The translations under genes and the position numbers were made by a program. This document shows, one piece after another, positions 1 through 9,337 of a stretch of 64,000 nt of DNA. Under the pieces are notes generated by a model. That model worked only from the letters and a program-made list of their open reading frames with translations, made no database searches and was not told the DNA's origin. This stretch comes from an uncultured Planococcus sp. (GTDB lineage Bacteria > Bacillota > Bacilli > Bacillales_A > Planococcaceae), in assembly GCA_947493585.1 (NCBI GenBank), contig CANLRI010000001.1:1736001-1800000 (forward strand), written 5' to 3'. Numbering within the stretch: position 1 is the first letter of the stretch; every line of letters begins with the position of its first letter.

Positions 1-34
1 ATCCTTCATTTAGAAACGGCTTCCCAATATCTAA

Positions 35-319
35 TCAAAACAAATCGATTGCTCTATATGGAATTAGGTCCGTAAAGAAAAGGACGAACGCAAACACAGT
101 AACCCCTATTCCTAACCAAAAATACTTTCTCCAACATTGTATGAGAACACCTAATACGAACACTGCAGCGGGGATGAGCCAGAGTGGAAAGATAATTTCA
201 GGTGCTTCCGGTCCGTATTCAGAGATGAAGCCAGCTGCGAACCAATAGGATACGGGAAGTAAAAAAAGGCCAGCTACAGGAAGGTACACAAAACGCAGAA
301 ATATGATGGTTAATTTCAT
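35..319 (-). CDS. small membrane protein, function unknown
   Basis: A 94-residue, very hydrophobic protein with about three predicted membrane spans (roughly residues 5-30, 42-62 and 66-84). The ATG is preceded by a good ribosome site (GAGGGGG about 7 bases upstream). No motif or family is recognised. It reads toward the left window edge and nothing downstream can be assigned. Confidence 0.6.
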   Translation of the reverse strand: MKLTIIFLRFVYLPVAGLFLLPVSYWFAAGFISEYGPEAPEIIFPLWLIPAAVFVLGVLIQCWRKYFWLGIGVTVFAFVLFFTDLIPYRAIDLF

Positions 320-515
320 AAAGAAACCCCCTCTTCATCAAACTGAATACGAAGCATAAATAACTTTATTAACGAGATGTATGCTAATTTAAGCAATCGA
401 TAAACGCTTATTAATTTGGGTAATTATACCATAAAGTGAAATGGGATATGCTCGTGGAAGCAATTCTTTTCTTTTTATTTCGATCCCCCCTTATACTTTC
501 AAGCTGTTCAGTCAC

Positions 516-555
516 AAAAAAGCAGGCATTCATGGGTTGCCATGAATGCCTGCTT
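516..555 (-). terminator. rho-independent terminator of the glucose/sorbosone dehydrogenase gene
   Basis: A perfect 16-bp stem (arms 520-535 and 540-555, loop GTTG) is followed on the minus strand by TTTTT (520 down to 516). It lies about 60 bases past the stop of the PQQ-type dehydrogenase. Confidence 0.9.
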
Positions 556-614
556 CTCTACTATTGACCGTCGTAGGTTTAACCTAAGATTAGGTGCTCT
601 TTAAGAATAATAAA

Positions 615-1937
615 TTATTCTGCTGCAGTAATCCGGTAAATCAGACCGCCATCTGTGCTGGCGATCAGCGCGCCATCTTCAGTGACAAGAATATCACGGA
701 AACGTTGCGCCTCATCAGTTAACAATCGTTCTTCTCCAACAACGGTGTCATCTTCAATAACGACACGCACAATATAATTCGGTGCTAAACCACCGATGAA
801 CAAGTTGTTTTCCCATTCAGGAATTGCGTCGTTATCATAGAAGGACATACCACTCGGTGCACTTGTTGGATCCCAATAATATCTCGGTTCAACAAAACCT
901 TGCGCTTCGTGCTCTGAAATTCCATCATTGACCAATTCACCTGTGTACTCGATACCATAAGAAACAATTGGCCATCCATAGTTATTTGCCGGTTCAATAA
1001 TATTCAGTTCGTCGCCAGCTTGCGGGCCGAATTCCACAATCCACAAGTCTCCTGTTTCAGGATTGTAGTCGATGCCTTGAATATTACGGTGACCGTAGCT
1101 GTAAATCCCATCCAATGCGTCTTCATCTTCAATAAATGGATTCGAATCTACTGGTTCCCCGTCTTGTGTAATATGAATGACTTTACCTAAGTAAGCATCC
1201 AAGTCTTGCGCACGCTCACGAATTGGATCATCTGAACGCTCACCAGTTGTTAAGAATAGGTTGCCTTCCTCATCAAAAATGATGCGGCCGCCATAGTGCA
1301 AGTCACCGTCATAAGCTGGTGTCGCTTGGAAGATGACTTCAAAATCTTCTAGTGAAGCTTCATCTTCTGACAAAACGCCTTTACCGACAGCAGTGACCGT
1401 ACCGTCTTCAAAGTCTTGTGAAAACGTCATGAATACTAATCTAGATTCGTCAAAATCCGGTGCAACGGCTACATCAAGCAACCCGCCTTGCCCTGAGTTA
1501 TTGACTTCTGGTGTCCCTTCGATCGGATCTGAAACAGATCCGTCTTCAAGGTTGACAATAAGAAGTTCTGCTTCATCTCTTTGCGTCACTAGAATGCGGT
1601 TTGGTTCGAACTCCTCCATCCCCCATGACACGCCAAGACCTTCAACGACAACTTCCTCATTCAGTTCTGTTTCTGTCTCTACCGCAGGTGCTCGAGTTTG
1701 TTCCGGAAAGGCTGGTTCAAACTCAGTCACTTTCGGTTCAGTTTCTGCACTTTCATTTGTGCCCTCGCCTGCACCTTCTTCTGTTGTTGCGCCCTCATCG
1801 GCACTTTCTTCTGTTGCAGCATCCGAGTCATTCGTTGACTCTTCGTTTGAAGCGTCATCGTTGCCACATGCTGCTAAAGCCAATACAGAACTTAACACTG
1901 TAAGGGACATTAACCTTGACCATGATAATTTTGTCAT
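615..1937 (-). CDS. PQQ-dependent sugar dehydrogenase family lipoprotein
   Basis: A 440-residue predicted lipoprotein of the glucose/sorbosone dehydrogenase (GSDH) beta-propeller family, which oxidises aldose sugars outside the membrane when PQQ is bound. The signal peptide ends in lipobox LAAC with acylated Cys24. An acidic Thr/Ser/Glu-rich linker (about 25-75) tethers the propeller. Family landmarks are HYGGRIIFDEEGNLF, GHRNIQGID and the segment EFGPQAGDELN before NNYGWP. A GGGGAGG ribosome site precedes the ATG. It stands alone with its own terminator. The true substrate, and whether the host makes PQQ, cannot be read here. Confidence 0.88.
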   Translation of the reverse strand: MTKLSWSRLMSLTVLSSVLALAACGNDDASNEESTNDSDAATEESADEGATTEEGAGEGTNESAETEPKVTEFEPAFPEQTRAPAVETETELNEEVVVEGLGVSWGMEEFEPNRILVTQRDEAELLIVNLEDGSVSDPIEGTPEVNNSGQGGLLDVAVAPDFDESRLVFMTFSQDFEDGTVTAVGKGVLSEDEASLEDFEVIFQATPAYDGDLHYGGRIIFDEEGNLFLTTGERSDDPIRERAQDLDAYLGKVIHITQDGEPVDSNPFIEDEDALDGIYSYGHRNIQGIDYNPETGDLWIVEFGPQAGDELNIIEPANNYGWPIVSYGIEYTGELVNDGISEHEAQGFVEPRYYWDPTSAPSGMSFYDNDAIPEWENNLFIGGLAPNYIVRVVIEDDTVVGEERLLTDEAQRFRDILVTEDGALIASTDGGLIYRITAAE

Positions 1938-2247
1938 AATTTTTCCTCCCCATTTCTAGAATATTCAACTGAATATATATCAAATTTCGGTTTCCCGAAA
2001 TTTAACATCTAAAATGGTTAAGACTTTTATATCATAATGAAACATATGAAACACATTTGTAAATAACGTTATCATAATTTTAGGGTAATAGAAAATAATT
2101 TGACTTTTTACATGATAAAAGGAAAATATAAGAAATTTATTTTAGAGAGTTTGCTTTAAGATTTGAATTGACAGATATACGTTCGAAACTGTGAAATCCC
2201 TTTCAACAACTAAACTATGGAAAAACGAATTCGTCTCCATTACAGAC
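1938..2247. promoter_or_regulatory. intergenic region with a 9-bp inverted repeat upstream of the GSDH gene
   Basis: The arms AAATTTCGG (1982-1990) and CCGAAATTT (1995-2003) form a perfect dyad with a 4-base loop, 45-66 bases upstream of the dehydrogenase start. It is not followed by a T-run, so an operator is more likely than a terminator. I see no gene in the AT-rich remainder. Confidence 0.45.
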
Positions 2248-2273
2248 ACAAAACGAGAGGAGATACTCTCGTT
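2248..2273 (-). terminator. terminator of the VOC-family gene
   Basis: Perfect 8-bp stem AACGAGAG (2252-2259) / CTCTCGTT (2266-2273). On the minus strand the stem runs into TTTTGTG. It is about 115 bases downstream of the VOC-family stop. Confidence 0.6.
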
Positions 2274-2388
2274 CAGCGCCTTCTCTCATGTCTTATTCAG
2301 TCCGTTTTCAAATATGCCAATGGTGGGTTGATTCGTAAACCTGAAGTTAATGACTACATTTCATAGTGAACCGCATTTTCCTTAATGA

Positions 2389-2844
2389 TTAATTCACAAA
2401 ACTATCTAGGAATTTACTCGCTTCGCTATTGAATTTCCACATGACACCATACTGGTCGATTAACATGCCGAAACTGGCAGACCACGGAGTAGAGGATAAT
2501 GGCATAATCACTATACCCCCTTCGGCAAGTGCTTCGAAAATAGAATGGTTCGCTTCTGGTGCAGCGTCAATGATACTAATCAGAAGGGAGTTCCCTTTCG
2601 TAATCACTCCTGTTACCGCTTGCATGCTCGGCGGAACATCTGAGAGCATCAAGGTATTCCCTGAAAACTCAATACGGGATTCCATGATCATGCTTTGTTC
2701 TTCTCCAGTGAACGGGGAGTTGGGATCCTGACCCAAAGCGTTGTACTTCACTTTTTTCACACTAGTTGCCTGCAATGCTTTTTCATAAAACGATATTGCT
2801 TCTTCTGCTTTGCCTTCAAACTGTAGATAAGCTACTGTTTTCAT
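2389..2844 (-). CDS. VOC-superfamily protein (PhnB/YjdN-like)
   Basis: A 151-residue cytosolic protein of the vicinal-oxygen-chelate (glyoxalase-like) superfamily, PhnB/3-demethylubiquinone-methyltransferase-like branch. Seen: the opening YLQFEGKAEEAISFYEKA, the GNTLMLSD strand, and the C-terminal pattern MPLSSTPWSASFGMLIDQYGVMWKFN, both typical of this branch. The reaction is unknown for most members. AAGGAGG lies just before the ATG. It is divergent from a YafY/WYL regulator 77 bases away, an arrangement often seen when the regulator controls the neighbour. Confidence 0.85.
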   Translation of the reverse strand: MKTVAYLQFEGKAEEAISFYEKALQATSVKKVKYNALGQDPNSPFTGEEQSMIMESRIEFSGNTLMLSDVPPSMQAVTGVITKGNSLLISIIDAAPEANHSIFEALAEGGIVIMPLSSTPWSASFGMLIDQYGVMWKFNSEASKFLDSFVN

Positions 2845-2921
2845 TTATTATTTCCTCCTTTGTTTATCCAAAGTATAATAGGACATAGGTGACAGCAGTA
2901 TGTCGTATATCGGAGGATTTT

Positions 2922-3830
2922 ATGAAAAAAGTTGAACGGCTCATCTCAATCGTTATGATTTTACTGCAAAGGGAAATTGTTTCGGCCACTGAATTCGCCC
3001 ATCTTTTCAATGTCTCTAAGCGAACCATCCAACGGGATATGGAAGCCCTGGGTTATGCCAACATCCCCATTTATGCAGAACACGGTGCGGATGGAGGATA
3101 TGCCTTGATGAATGAGTACAAGCTCGACAAACGGTTGATAAATAGCCAAGACGTGGAGAACATCCTTATATCTCTAGGTGGCTACGATCAACTGATAACG
3201 AACCCCGATATTCAAATGACCATTCAAAAAATCAAATCGATGACCAGCCTAAACATGCCAACAAAACTTAATCTGACATTTTATGATTGGTCTGGAAGAA
3301 GTGAGATCAAAGAAGACGTTGCTTTAATTGACCAAGCAATCGAGAAAAACTAGTTAATAAAATTTGAATACATTGATCAGCTTGGAAAAAAGACTAAACG
3401 GGTCGTAGAACCTTACAAACTCCATTTGATTGAAATGCATTGGTATCTCTTTGGCTATAGCCTCGAACGTAAAGACTATCGGACATTCAAATTGACGAGA
3501 ATAATTGGTATCCATAAGGAAGGGTCTTTCATTCCAAGATCCGATAACGATTTTAAAAGACAAGACAAGCATAGTGAACAACCCAAGCTAGTTCCGGTAC
3601 AGCTATTGGTCGATATTGCCGTTAGGGATCAATTTATCGAGAGATATGGAAGAAGTGCGATAACGGAAGTAACGGCGGAGAGTCACCTGATCAAGATTGA
3701 GCTACCTGATAATCGTTTTGCATACCAATTTGTAGCCGTTTTTGGCAATAAGGTGAAAATTTTGGAACCACGTAGTTTTATAGAAAATTATTTAACTTTT
3801 TTAGAAGAAACCATCCAACTGTATCGATAG
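2922..3830 (+). pseudogene. YafY-type HTH/WYL transcriptional regulator with an in-frame TAG
   Basis: A regulator of about 302 codons: N-terminal winged HTH (ISIVMILLQREIVSATEFA, then SKRTIQRDMEAL) and a C-terminal WYL-type ligand domain (HWYLFGYSLERKDYRTFKLTRI). The frame is open throughout except for TAG at 3351-3353, between IEKN and LIKFEYID, where relatives carry an ordinary residue. No base is gained or lost. GGAGG at 2912-2916 fixes the ATG at 2922; an upstream in-frame GTG lacks such a site. The stop separates the DNA-binding part from the WYL domain, so the product is probably inactive or a stand-alone HTH. A sequencing error is possible. Confidence 0.85.
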
Positions 3831-4205
3831 AAGCTGCCTAACTTTCTTTCTAGACACGTAAGCATATCAACTTTTGTAACTAATATGATTTGTTTTTTAT
3901 ACTAATTAAATAGTCACTCTCCTTTCACTAATCATACATTGTGCTTTCGAAAGACAAGACTAACCGGTTTATTGGACATTTGAAAAATTAGACTTGTGCA
4001 GACCAGACATTGTATGTAGTTTCATTCATTCTGTTCTAACATCTCAACATTTAGTGGAGAATTATTAAAAACCATGAGTCCGGACGAATACCGAACCCAT
4101 GGCTTATTTTTTCTTTAACTGTTGGATTAGTTCCAAATGGGAACACTTTTTAAGTTTCACCTATTTTGAGTTCAGCTCTATTGTTGCTATGACAAGCCTT
4201 TAAAT
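3831..4205. other. AT-rich intergenic region with one terminator-like hairpin
   Basis: No gene is seen. A 12-bp stem with two mismatches (4072-4083 / 4091-4102) is flanked by AAAAA on the left and TTATTTTTT on the right, so it could stop transcription from both sides. It probably serves the minus-strand gene that ends at 4206. Confidence 0.55.
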
Positions 4206-4763
4206 TTAATTTTGGTCGTATTCTTCAATTAAACGTTCAATGTTAACAAGGATAATGTAATAGATTGACGGTAAATGAGACATTTTCTCTTCGATATTGG
4301 ATCGTGAGCTTAATTCGTGGTATATAATTTTTTGTAGTTCATCCTCCGCTGTCTTAAATCCATCTGTTAATGTATTTAAGGATTGCGAAGAGTTCGCGTC
4401 AATATTTTCATACTCTCTCGATAATTCTAAAAGTCCTTGGTATTGATCATGAGCTTCCAATTCCATTTCTTGCAGTTGAGTTAGATTCACTTTTTGCATT
4501 TCATTTGACCGTAGCCAGTTTAAATCGACTGTCTCTAGAGTAACCGCTATTTGATCCAGAAAAATATCATTCGAATTTGTATTATTGAGCATACTTTCTA
4601 TTTCTTCAAATTTGCTATCGTATTTATCCGTAAAACCATGCTGAACGGTAACGGATTTTGTGTAGCCGATGGGTGAAAAAGGATACGCAAAACCGCTAAC
4701 ACCAATAAATAAAGCTAGGAATAGTACGACAGTTATAAGAAATAAAATGTTTTTCTTTTTCAA
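4206..4763 (-). CDS. membrane-anchored protein, function unknown
   Basis: A 185-residue protein with a short basic start (MKKKN), one N-terminal membrane segment (about residues 6-26) and a long outward-facing helical domain rich in Glu, Asn, Gln and Leu. No Cys follows the segment, so it is an anchor or signal peptide rather than a lipoprotein. Start is TTG with GGGAGTGAG upstream. No family is recognised. It stands alone. Confidence 0.6.
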   Translation of the reverse strand: MKKKNILFLITVVLFLALFIGVSGFAYPFSPIGYTKSVTVQHGFTDKYDSKFEEIESMLNNTNSNDIFLDQIAVTLETVDLNWLRSNEMQKVNLTQLQEMELEAHDQYQGLLELSREYENIDANSSQSLNTLTDGFKTAEDELQKIIYHELSSRSNIEEKMSHLPSIYYIILVNIERLIEEYDQN

Positions 4764-5030
4764 TTTTACTCACTCCCTAAATCAGCAGAATATTTGTATA
4801 GTGAATGTTATCTTGAATGCTAAATAAAGTTGAAGATACACCACTAAAACTAATTGACGGAACGCCATAATCTATATTTCAATACCTCATCACCTAAAAT
4901 CAATTTTCTTTATTACTATTCCCAGTAATTTTACTTCCATATAAATACCATATCACAATCAGGTCTCAATTCCTTATGGATATTTAATTCTACATAAGCA
5001 TTCATAAATCGTATTTTTTGTTAAATTGAC

Positions 5031-5142
5031 CGTTCGTAAAAGTACATTTTTTCAAACAAAAGGGAGACTATATGCGAACAAAAACGCGTCTACTCCCCCT
5101 TTCTATTAATAGAGCTTCCGACAATCCGGCAATATGTTAACC
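5031..5142 (+). repeat. composite recombination element A: palindrome-like repeat, hairpin and dif-like XerC/XerD site
   Basis: From left to right: CGTTCGTAAAAGTACA (5031-5046) with a decayed right half, an imperfect AAAGGGAG...CTCCCCCTTT hairpin (about 5059-5102), and a 29-bp dif-like site (5114-5142) made of GCTTCCGACAA, centre TCCGGCA, and ATATGTTAACC. The B. subtilis dif arms are ACTTCCTAGAA and TTATGTAAACT, so both half-sites are recognisable. It lies just beyond the 3' end of the metallopeptidase gene. Confidence 0.7.
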
Positions 5143-5179
5143 AAACAGATTAGAAATTCCTTAAAATATTTAATTTACT

Positions 5180-6069
5180 TCATTCTCTATAAAACTTTAA
5201 GTACACTTTATCTAATTCGTTAATTGTTAACCCCGTTATTTCTTTAAAACTTTTCTCGAAGTCTTTCGTTGTATTAGCCGAATTCATTATTTTGCTGATA
5301 ACCTCTTCCCCATATTCTTCTATTAGGAATTCAATTGCATAATAACTCTGTGCATAATTGTTGGTTGACTCTATGTACCTCGCTTCTGCCCATTGCTCAT
5401 AGGTTGTCAATTGAGCAAAAGGAATGCTTTCAGATTCAGGCAAAGGTGCTCCTTGTTCTTCGGCTTCAATATATTCAGCCACACCTTCTTGAAACCAAAG
5501 CGGGTAAATATTTAGATCTTTAGCTTTTTGAGCAAAAGCGTAGTGAGTATATTCGTGAAGAATGACTCCCTGAAACATGTATAAAGGGTAATTCTCTCTT
5601 TTTAATATAAGGTCCTTATCAAGATAATGTATGGCTAACAGCTTATCCTCTGCTGAATAAAATCCAGCACCACCTTCTACCCCCGACAACTTCGACATCT
5701 CTTCGCTATCTTGGAATACAAGAAAGTCAATCGGTTCTTGATATGTATTGCCGAACAATGCTTCGGTTTTCACGAAAGCTAAGTCTAACGTTTCTTTTGT
5801 TATTGGCAGAAGTTCAGAGAAATCCTTTTCATGATAAATTGAAACATGTTTATAATCTTCTTGTAAGTAAGAATCTTTAATCTGGTTTTTTAGTTTTCCT
5901 TCAGGACTTCGAGTTACTATCGCTGCCATTGCTTCGATGTATGTAAGGTTTATATCTGGTTGTTCTTCTGCTATGACTTTGTAAAGAAAAAGCTCCCACC
6001 TAAAACTAGAAGGAAAGAAAAGAAAACAAATATTGTTAAACTAAGAAATATAATTTTAATTTTTTTCAC
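5180..6069 (-). pseudogene. peptidase MA-like (gluzincin) membrane-anchored metallopeptidase, frameshifted
   Basis: The catalytic part is a gluzincin-type Zn peptidase (peptidase MA-like): ILHEYTHYAF gives HEXXH and WFQEGVAEYIE supplies the third ligand Glu. The gene really begins at GTG 6069 with AAGGAG six bases upstream, encoding the signal anchor MKKIKIIFLSLTIF and on to VLGGSFF, but that frame ends at TAG. The rest (VIAEEQPDINLTYIEAMAAI) is in another frame. One extra T in the T5 run (A5 at 5987-5991 on the plus strand) would restore a single protein of about 296 residues. As given, the anchor and the catalytic domain are uncoupled. Real loss, phase variation and sequencing error are all possible. 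It occupies the whole interval between dif-like sites A and B. Confidence 0.82.
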
Positions 6070-6289
6070 AGGCTACTCCTTCGAATGGAATTAGTTTAAA
6101 TATACTTCTATCAATTTAATTATAGTATACATTAAAGTAAATAAATGGGTTTTCCCAAATAAAGTTCTTCCTAATCACATTTTCCTATTTCTAGATATTT
6201 CAAGAAAATTAAAGCACCATGATTAAGTAATCATTGATAACTTTTAATATTTAACGAAGTAAATCTTTCTTGTCGATAATCATAGAAGT

Positions 6290-6394
6290 GTTCGTGAAAT
6301 TACACTTACACAAACGAAAAAGAGAAGATGCTCGGGACCTGTACCTTCTCTTTTCCGCTATTATGGACTTCCGATAAGGTATCATATGTTAACT
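6290..6394 (+). repeat. composite recombination element B: palindrome-like repeat, hairpin and dif-like site
   Basis: GTTCGTGAAATTACAC (6290-6305) continues into a recognisable right half (TTACACAAACG). A perfect 10-bp hairpin follows (AAAAGAGAAG 6318-6327 / CTTCTCTTTT 6345-6354), then a 28-bp dif-like site (6367-6394): ACTTCCGATAA, centre GGTATC, ATATGTTAACT. This copy has the classical 11-6-11 dif geometry. The rest of the interval from 6070 to 6536 holds no gene. Confidence 0.78.
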
Positions 6395-6454
6395 TTAAAT
6401 ACAGGCTCTCGAGGTTTTACTCCATACCATAAAAGATATGGTTGAACAAAATAA

Positions 6455-6484
6455 AGCGTCTAGAGAGTTCTTCTCATAGACGCT
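6455..6484 (-). terminator. terminator of the bdbD-bdbC-ccdA-resA operon
   Basis: Stem AGCGTCTA / TAGACGCT extended by GAGA/TCTC with one bulge. On the minus strand it is followed by TTATTTTG. It lies about 50 bases past the resA stop. Confidence 0.6.
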
Positions 6485-6536
6485 GGATGATGTTAGACCA
6501 ATTATAAATTTTAGTGTTTTCATCAATATTATTCGT

Positions 6537-7079
6537 TTAAGATTCTACTGGTTTAATCTGCTCCATATAGCTTTGAATGTCTTCCTCCGACATTTCACCT
6601 GTAATGATCTTCTCTATTTTCCCCTCCGGATTAACCAATAGAGTGGTCGGCAACGGGCGAATATTATAGGCTTCCATCACACTTTTGTTCTTGTCGATGA
6701 CGATCGGGAACGTCAGATTCCGCTGTTCGGCATATTGTCTCACTTCATAATCCGACTGGGCAATGTTGACGGCCAGTATCTGTACACCTTGATCCTTATA
6801 CACCTGATATTGTTTTTCCATCAGCGGAAATTCTCTCTCGCACGGTTTGCACCAGGTCCCCCAAAAGTTCACGAACACCCCTTGTCCTTTATAATCCGAC
6901 AGCTGATGCCGTTCCCCGTTCAAGTCAGTCAACGCAAAATCGGGGGCCATATCTCCAACCTGCAGCAAGTCATTTTTTTCCTTCGTTACCCCGTTATAAA
7001 TGGTAAAGGCAATAGCCCCTACCATGACAAGCAAAATGGCGGTCCTTATTATCAAGCGGTTCTTCTTTTTAGTAGCCAT
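6537..7079 (-). CDS. resA: membrane-anchored thiol-disulfide oxidoreductase (ResA-like)
   Basis: A 180-residue extracytoplasmic thioredoxin-like protein of the ResA/TlpA family. An N-terminal membrane anchor (about 9-27) is followed by a thioredoxin fold with the active site WCKPC (Cys77, Cys80) and RPLPTTLLVNPEG carrying the cis-proline. ResA reduces apocytochrome c and is kept reduced by CcdA, whose gene is 40 bases upstream on the same strand. The gene ends a four-gene disulfide-chemistry operon beside cadmium resistance genes. StoA is a close alternative by family. Confidence 0.87.
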   Translation of the reverse strand: MATKKKNRLIIRTAILLVMVGAIAFTIYNGVTKEKNDLLQVGDMAPDFALTDLNGERHQLSDYKGQGVFVNFWGTWCKPCEREFPLMEKQYQVYKDQGVQILAVNIAQSDYEVRQYAEQRNLTFPIVIDKNKSVMEAYNIRPLPTTLLVNPEGKIEKIITGEMSEEDIQSYMEQIKPVES

Positions 7080-7119
7080 GCAATGTCACGCCCTTTCTAA
7101 ACATTTAACGTCCCGTCTA

Positions 7120-7827
7120 TTAAAATCCGGTGAATCCACCCGTAAATTGCGATAAAAAAGCGATAATTTCTGTCATCATGTCAAAGTAAAGTAAAAGCCC
7201 CATTAGAATCATCAGTGCCCCGCCAATTGACATGAAAAGCGCACTTCTCTTCTTTAGGAAACTCATTTTCTCTATAAATAGCGACATCAAGAGAAAAGGA
7301 ATGGAGAACCCGAGGACGTAAAACAGCATGTAGAGGAGTCCCCGGTCCGGATCCGCTACGCCGAGCGCAATCACGCCCGCCAGTATGGGACCGGTACATG
7401 GCGTCCATCCAGCCGCAAAACCGATACCGATCAGAACAGAACCGGCATATCCGGAAGGTCTTTTCTGAAATTGGATTTTTTTATCCGAAAGCAGGAAATC
7501 AAATTTCAAAACACCGGTTAAGACCAACCCGAAAAACACCATCAAAATGGCGCCCAGTTGGCGTAAAAGGACTTGATATTCCAAGAAGAAGTTTCCGAGA
7601 AGCGAAGTTGACAAGCCCAACGCTAAAAAAATGATGGAAAATCCAATTAAAAATAAAATCGTGTGAATCAAAGCGGTGCTTCTCATCATTCCCTTGCCTT
7701 CTTTTAAATCATTGACCGAAACTCCGGTAATATAGGATAGAAAAGCCGGATATAACGGTAGGGCACAGGGAGAAATGAATGATAACAGTCCAGCGCCAAA
7801 CGCCAGCAATAAACTTACTTCAGCCAT
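7120..7827 (-). CDS. ccdA: CcdA-family transmembrane electron carrier
   Basis: A 235-residue integral membrane protein with six predicted spans that moves electrons from cytoplasmic thioredoxin to extracytoplasmic ResA-type proteins. Both redox cysteines lie in their usual proline-flanked contexts (ISPCALPLYPAF near residue 20, GWTPCTGP near 140). AAAGGAG precedes the ATG. It sits between bdbC and resA, coupling oxidation (BdbCD) and reduction (CcdA/ResA) of exported thiols. Confidence 0.92.
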   Translation of the reverse strand: MAEVSLLLAFGAGLLSFISPCALPLYPAFLSYITGVSVNDLKEGKGMMRSTALIHTILFLIGFSIIFLALGLSTSLLGNFFLEYQVLLRQLGAILMVFFGLVLTGVLKFDFLLSDKKIQFQKRPSGYAGSVLIGIGFAAGWTPCTGPILAGVIALGVADPDRGLLYMLFYVLGFSIPFLLMSLFIEKMSFLKKRSALFMSIGGALMILMGLLLYFDMMTEIIAFLSQFTGGFTGF

Positions 7828-7932
7828 AGAACAATCTCCTTTTAAATGATTGACGTGTATACTCCCTTAATTGCCATATCGCCGTCTTTTGTAAAAAAAG
7901 GCGGTCCGTGATTGATCGTTAAGTGAGGTGCG

Positions 7933-8373
7933 TCAATTCGCTCTTTTCTTCACTACTAAAATTAACATCGCAACACTAATTAAGAGGAAAGCTACAAGGG
8001 CGAGGAACGGGATGCTTTTGAATCCCCACCAGTTGATATACTCTGCGCTGCAGGGAACCCCGCTTACACAGGGCCGGATGCCTCCAAACCCGGGAACTTT
8101 CTGTTCCAAGTAATGCATGACCGAGATGCTTCCGCCGATAATGGATAATGGAAGAACATAACGAGCGATCTTCCAGTCGTTCTGAAACGTGGCAATCCCT
8201 AAAATGAAGGCAAGTGGGTACATGAAAATCCGTTGGAACCAGCACAGGTCACACGGGATAAACCCTCTAATTTCACTGAAATACAGGCTGCCGAGTGTCG
8301 CGATTAACGAGACAAACCATGCTCCATACAGCAAGCAGCCGCTTTTATCGGATGGTTTGTGGGTCTCTTCCAT
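7933..8373 (-). CDS. bdbC: BdbC disulfide bond formation protein (DsbB-like)
   Basis: A 146-residue four-span quinone-linked thiol oxidase of the DsbB/BdbC family that re-oxidises BdbD. The first redox pair is CDLC (residues 41-44) before WFQR. The second pair lies in the loop GGIRPCVSGVPCSAEY. Its ATG overlaps the bdbD stop by one base (TAATG), so the two are translationally coupled. About 105 bases separate it from ccdA. Confidence 0.93.
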   Translation of the reverse strand: MEETHKPSDKSGCLLYGAWFVSLIATLGSLYFSEIRGFIPCDLCWFQRIFMYPLAFILGIATFQNDWKIARYVLPLSIIGGSISVMHYLEQKVPGFGGIRPCVSGVPCSAEYINWWGFKSIPFLALVAFLLISVAMLILVVKKRAN

Positions 8374-9053
8374 TAGTTTTCCTCCGCTAATGCTTCATCG
8401 ATCAGTGCTTTGATGGCATCGTAATCAAACGGATCTTCCAACGTCTGTCCATTGACGACTATCGTCGGTGTCATAGCCACACTGTGCTCTTCTACCAAGG
8501 CCTTATCCGCCTCCACTTTATCCATTGTTTCTTGCTTTTCCATGTCCGCTTTCATCTGGACTTGGTCGATGGCTGGAAATTCGGCGGCCACTTCTAGGGC
8601 TTTCTCCAGTGTCAGCCAGGCGGCATCGTGATTTTCAGTCGGTTGTGCTGCAAATAAGGCTTTGTGGAAGTCCCAGTAGGATTCCGGGCTTTGTTCGTAA
8701 ACGGCTTCGGCAGCCAGAGAACCCACTACCGATTCATTGCCGTGGAAGAGAACATTGATATAGGAGAATTTCACATCTCCCCTGTCAACATAGTCCGCCA
8801 CTAACTGCGGATAGACCGTTTCTCCCCACGCTTTACAGGACGGGCACTTGAAGTCTCCAAATTCAACGACCGTGACCGGTGCATCACTTTCTCCAAGCGT
8901 CGGCTGACCTGTTATATCAACTTCCCCGGTTTCCACTGTTGAGGCACTTTGCTGGTTCGTCAATACCACGATTGCCGCTAAAATTCCAACGGCCAACAGC
9001 GTCAGGAGCACCGCGAACTTCATTCCTGATTGTTTCTTCTTGTTGTTCTTCAT
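8373..9053 (-). CDS. bdbD: BdbD extracytoplasmic thiol-disulfide oxidase (DsbA-like)
   Basis: A 226-residue membrane-anchored DsbA-family thioredoxin that forms disulfides in exported proteins. The anchor spans about residues 12-31. The catalytic motif is CPSC (Cys70, Cys73) in FGDFKCPSCKAW, and VAMTPTIVVNG carries the cis-proline. It is the first gene of the minus-strand operon, transcribed divergently from the cadmium cluster across 284 bases. Confidence 0.92.
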   Translation of the reverse strand: MKNNKKKQSGMKFAVLLTLLAVGILAAIVVLTNQQSASTVETGEVDITGQPTLGESDAPVTVVEFGDFKCPSCKAWGETVYPQLVADYVDRGDVKFSYINVLFHGNESVVGSLAAEAVYEQSPESYWDFHKALFAAQPTENHDAAWLTLEKALEVAAEFPAIDQVQMKADMEKQETMDKVEADKALVEEHSVAMTPTIVVNGQTLEDPFDYDAIKALIDEALAEEN

Positions 9054-9224
9054 AGTAACCCTCTTTCCTCTAGTGATTTATGGATCAATTACTCGACATC
9101 ATTCTCACATACATTTTCTAACATTCATAGAAATAGAATGCTTAACAGGACAAGTCGGGATTAACTAAACCAAGTTTTCGATTTGCCTTGCCGCTTGTCA
9201 CTTCCTGTTCATTCTAACAAGCAT

Positions 9225-9311
9225 ATTCAAATATTAAAACAATCATTTGAATGTATAATTGACAATCTAGCGAAATAATTGTACACTTGCATTAATCAAA
9301 CGTTCGTTTGA
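9225..9311 (+). promoter_or_regulatory. cadD promoter with two inverted-repeat operators
   Basis: A textbook sigma-A promoter: TTGACA (9259-9264), 17-bp spacer, TACACT (9282-9287). Two dyads flank it: ATTCAAAT (9225-9232) / ATTTGAAT (9245-9252) upstream, and TCAAACG-TT-CGTTTGA (9296-9311) downstream over the likely transcription start. TTCAAA-type dyads are the known targets of CadC-like ArsR repressors, so CadC binding is inferred. Confidence 0.72.
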
Positions 9312-9337
9312 ATGTTTAACTATTAGAAGGATACTAG

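Noticed and set aside
1333..1959. Long plus-strand frame of about 208 codons opposite the GSDH lipoprotein gene
   Set aside because: Composition is a Ser/Thr-rich shadow of the acidic linker and propeller; no ribosome site, and the minus-strand gene has family motifs and a lipobox.
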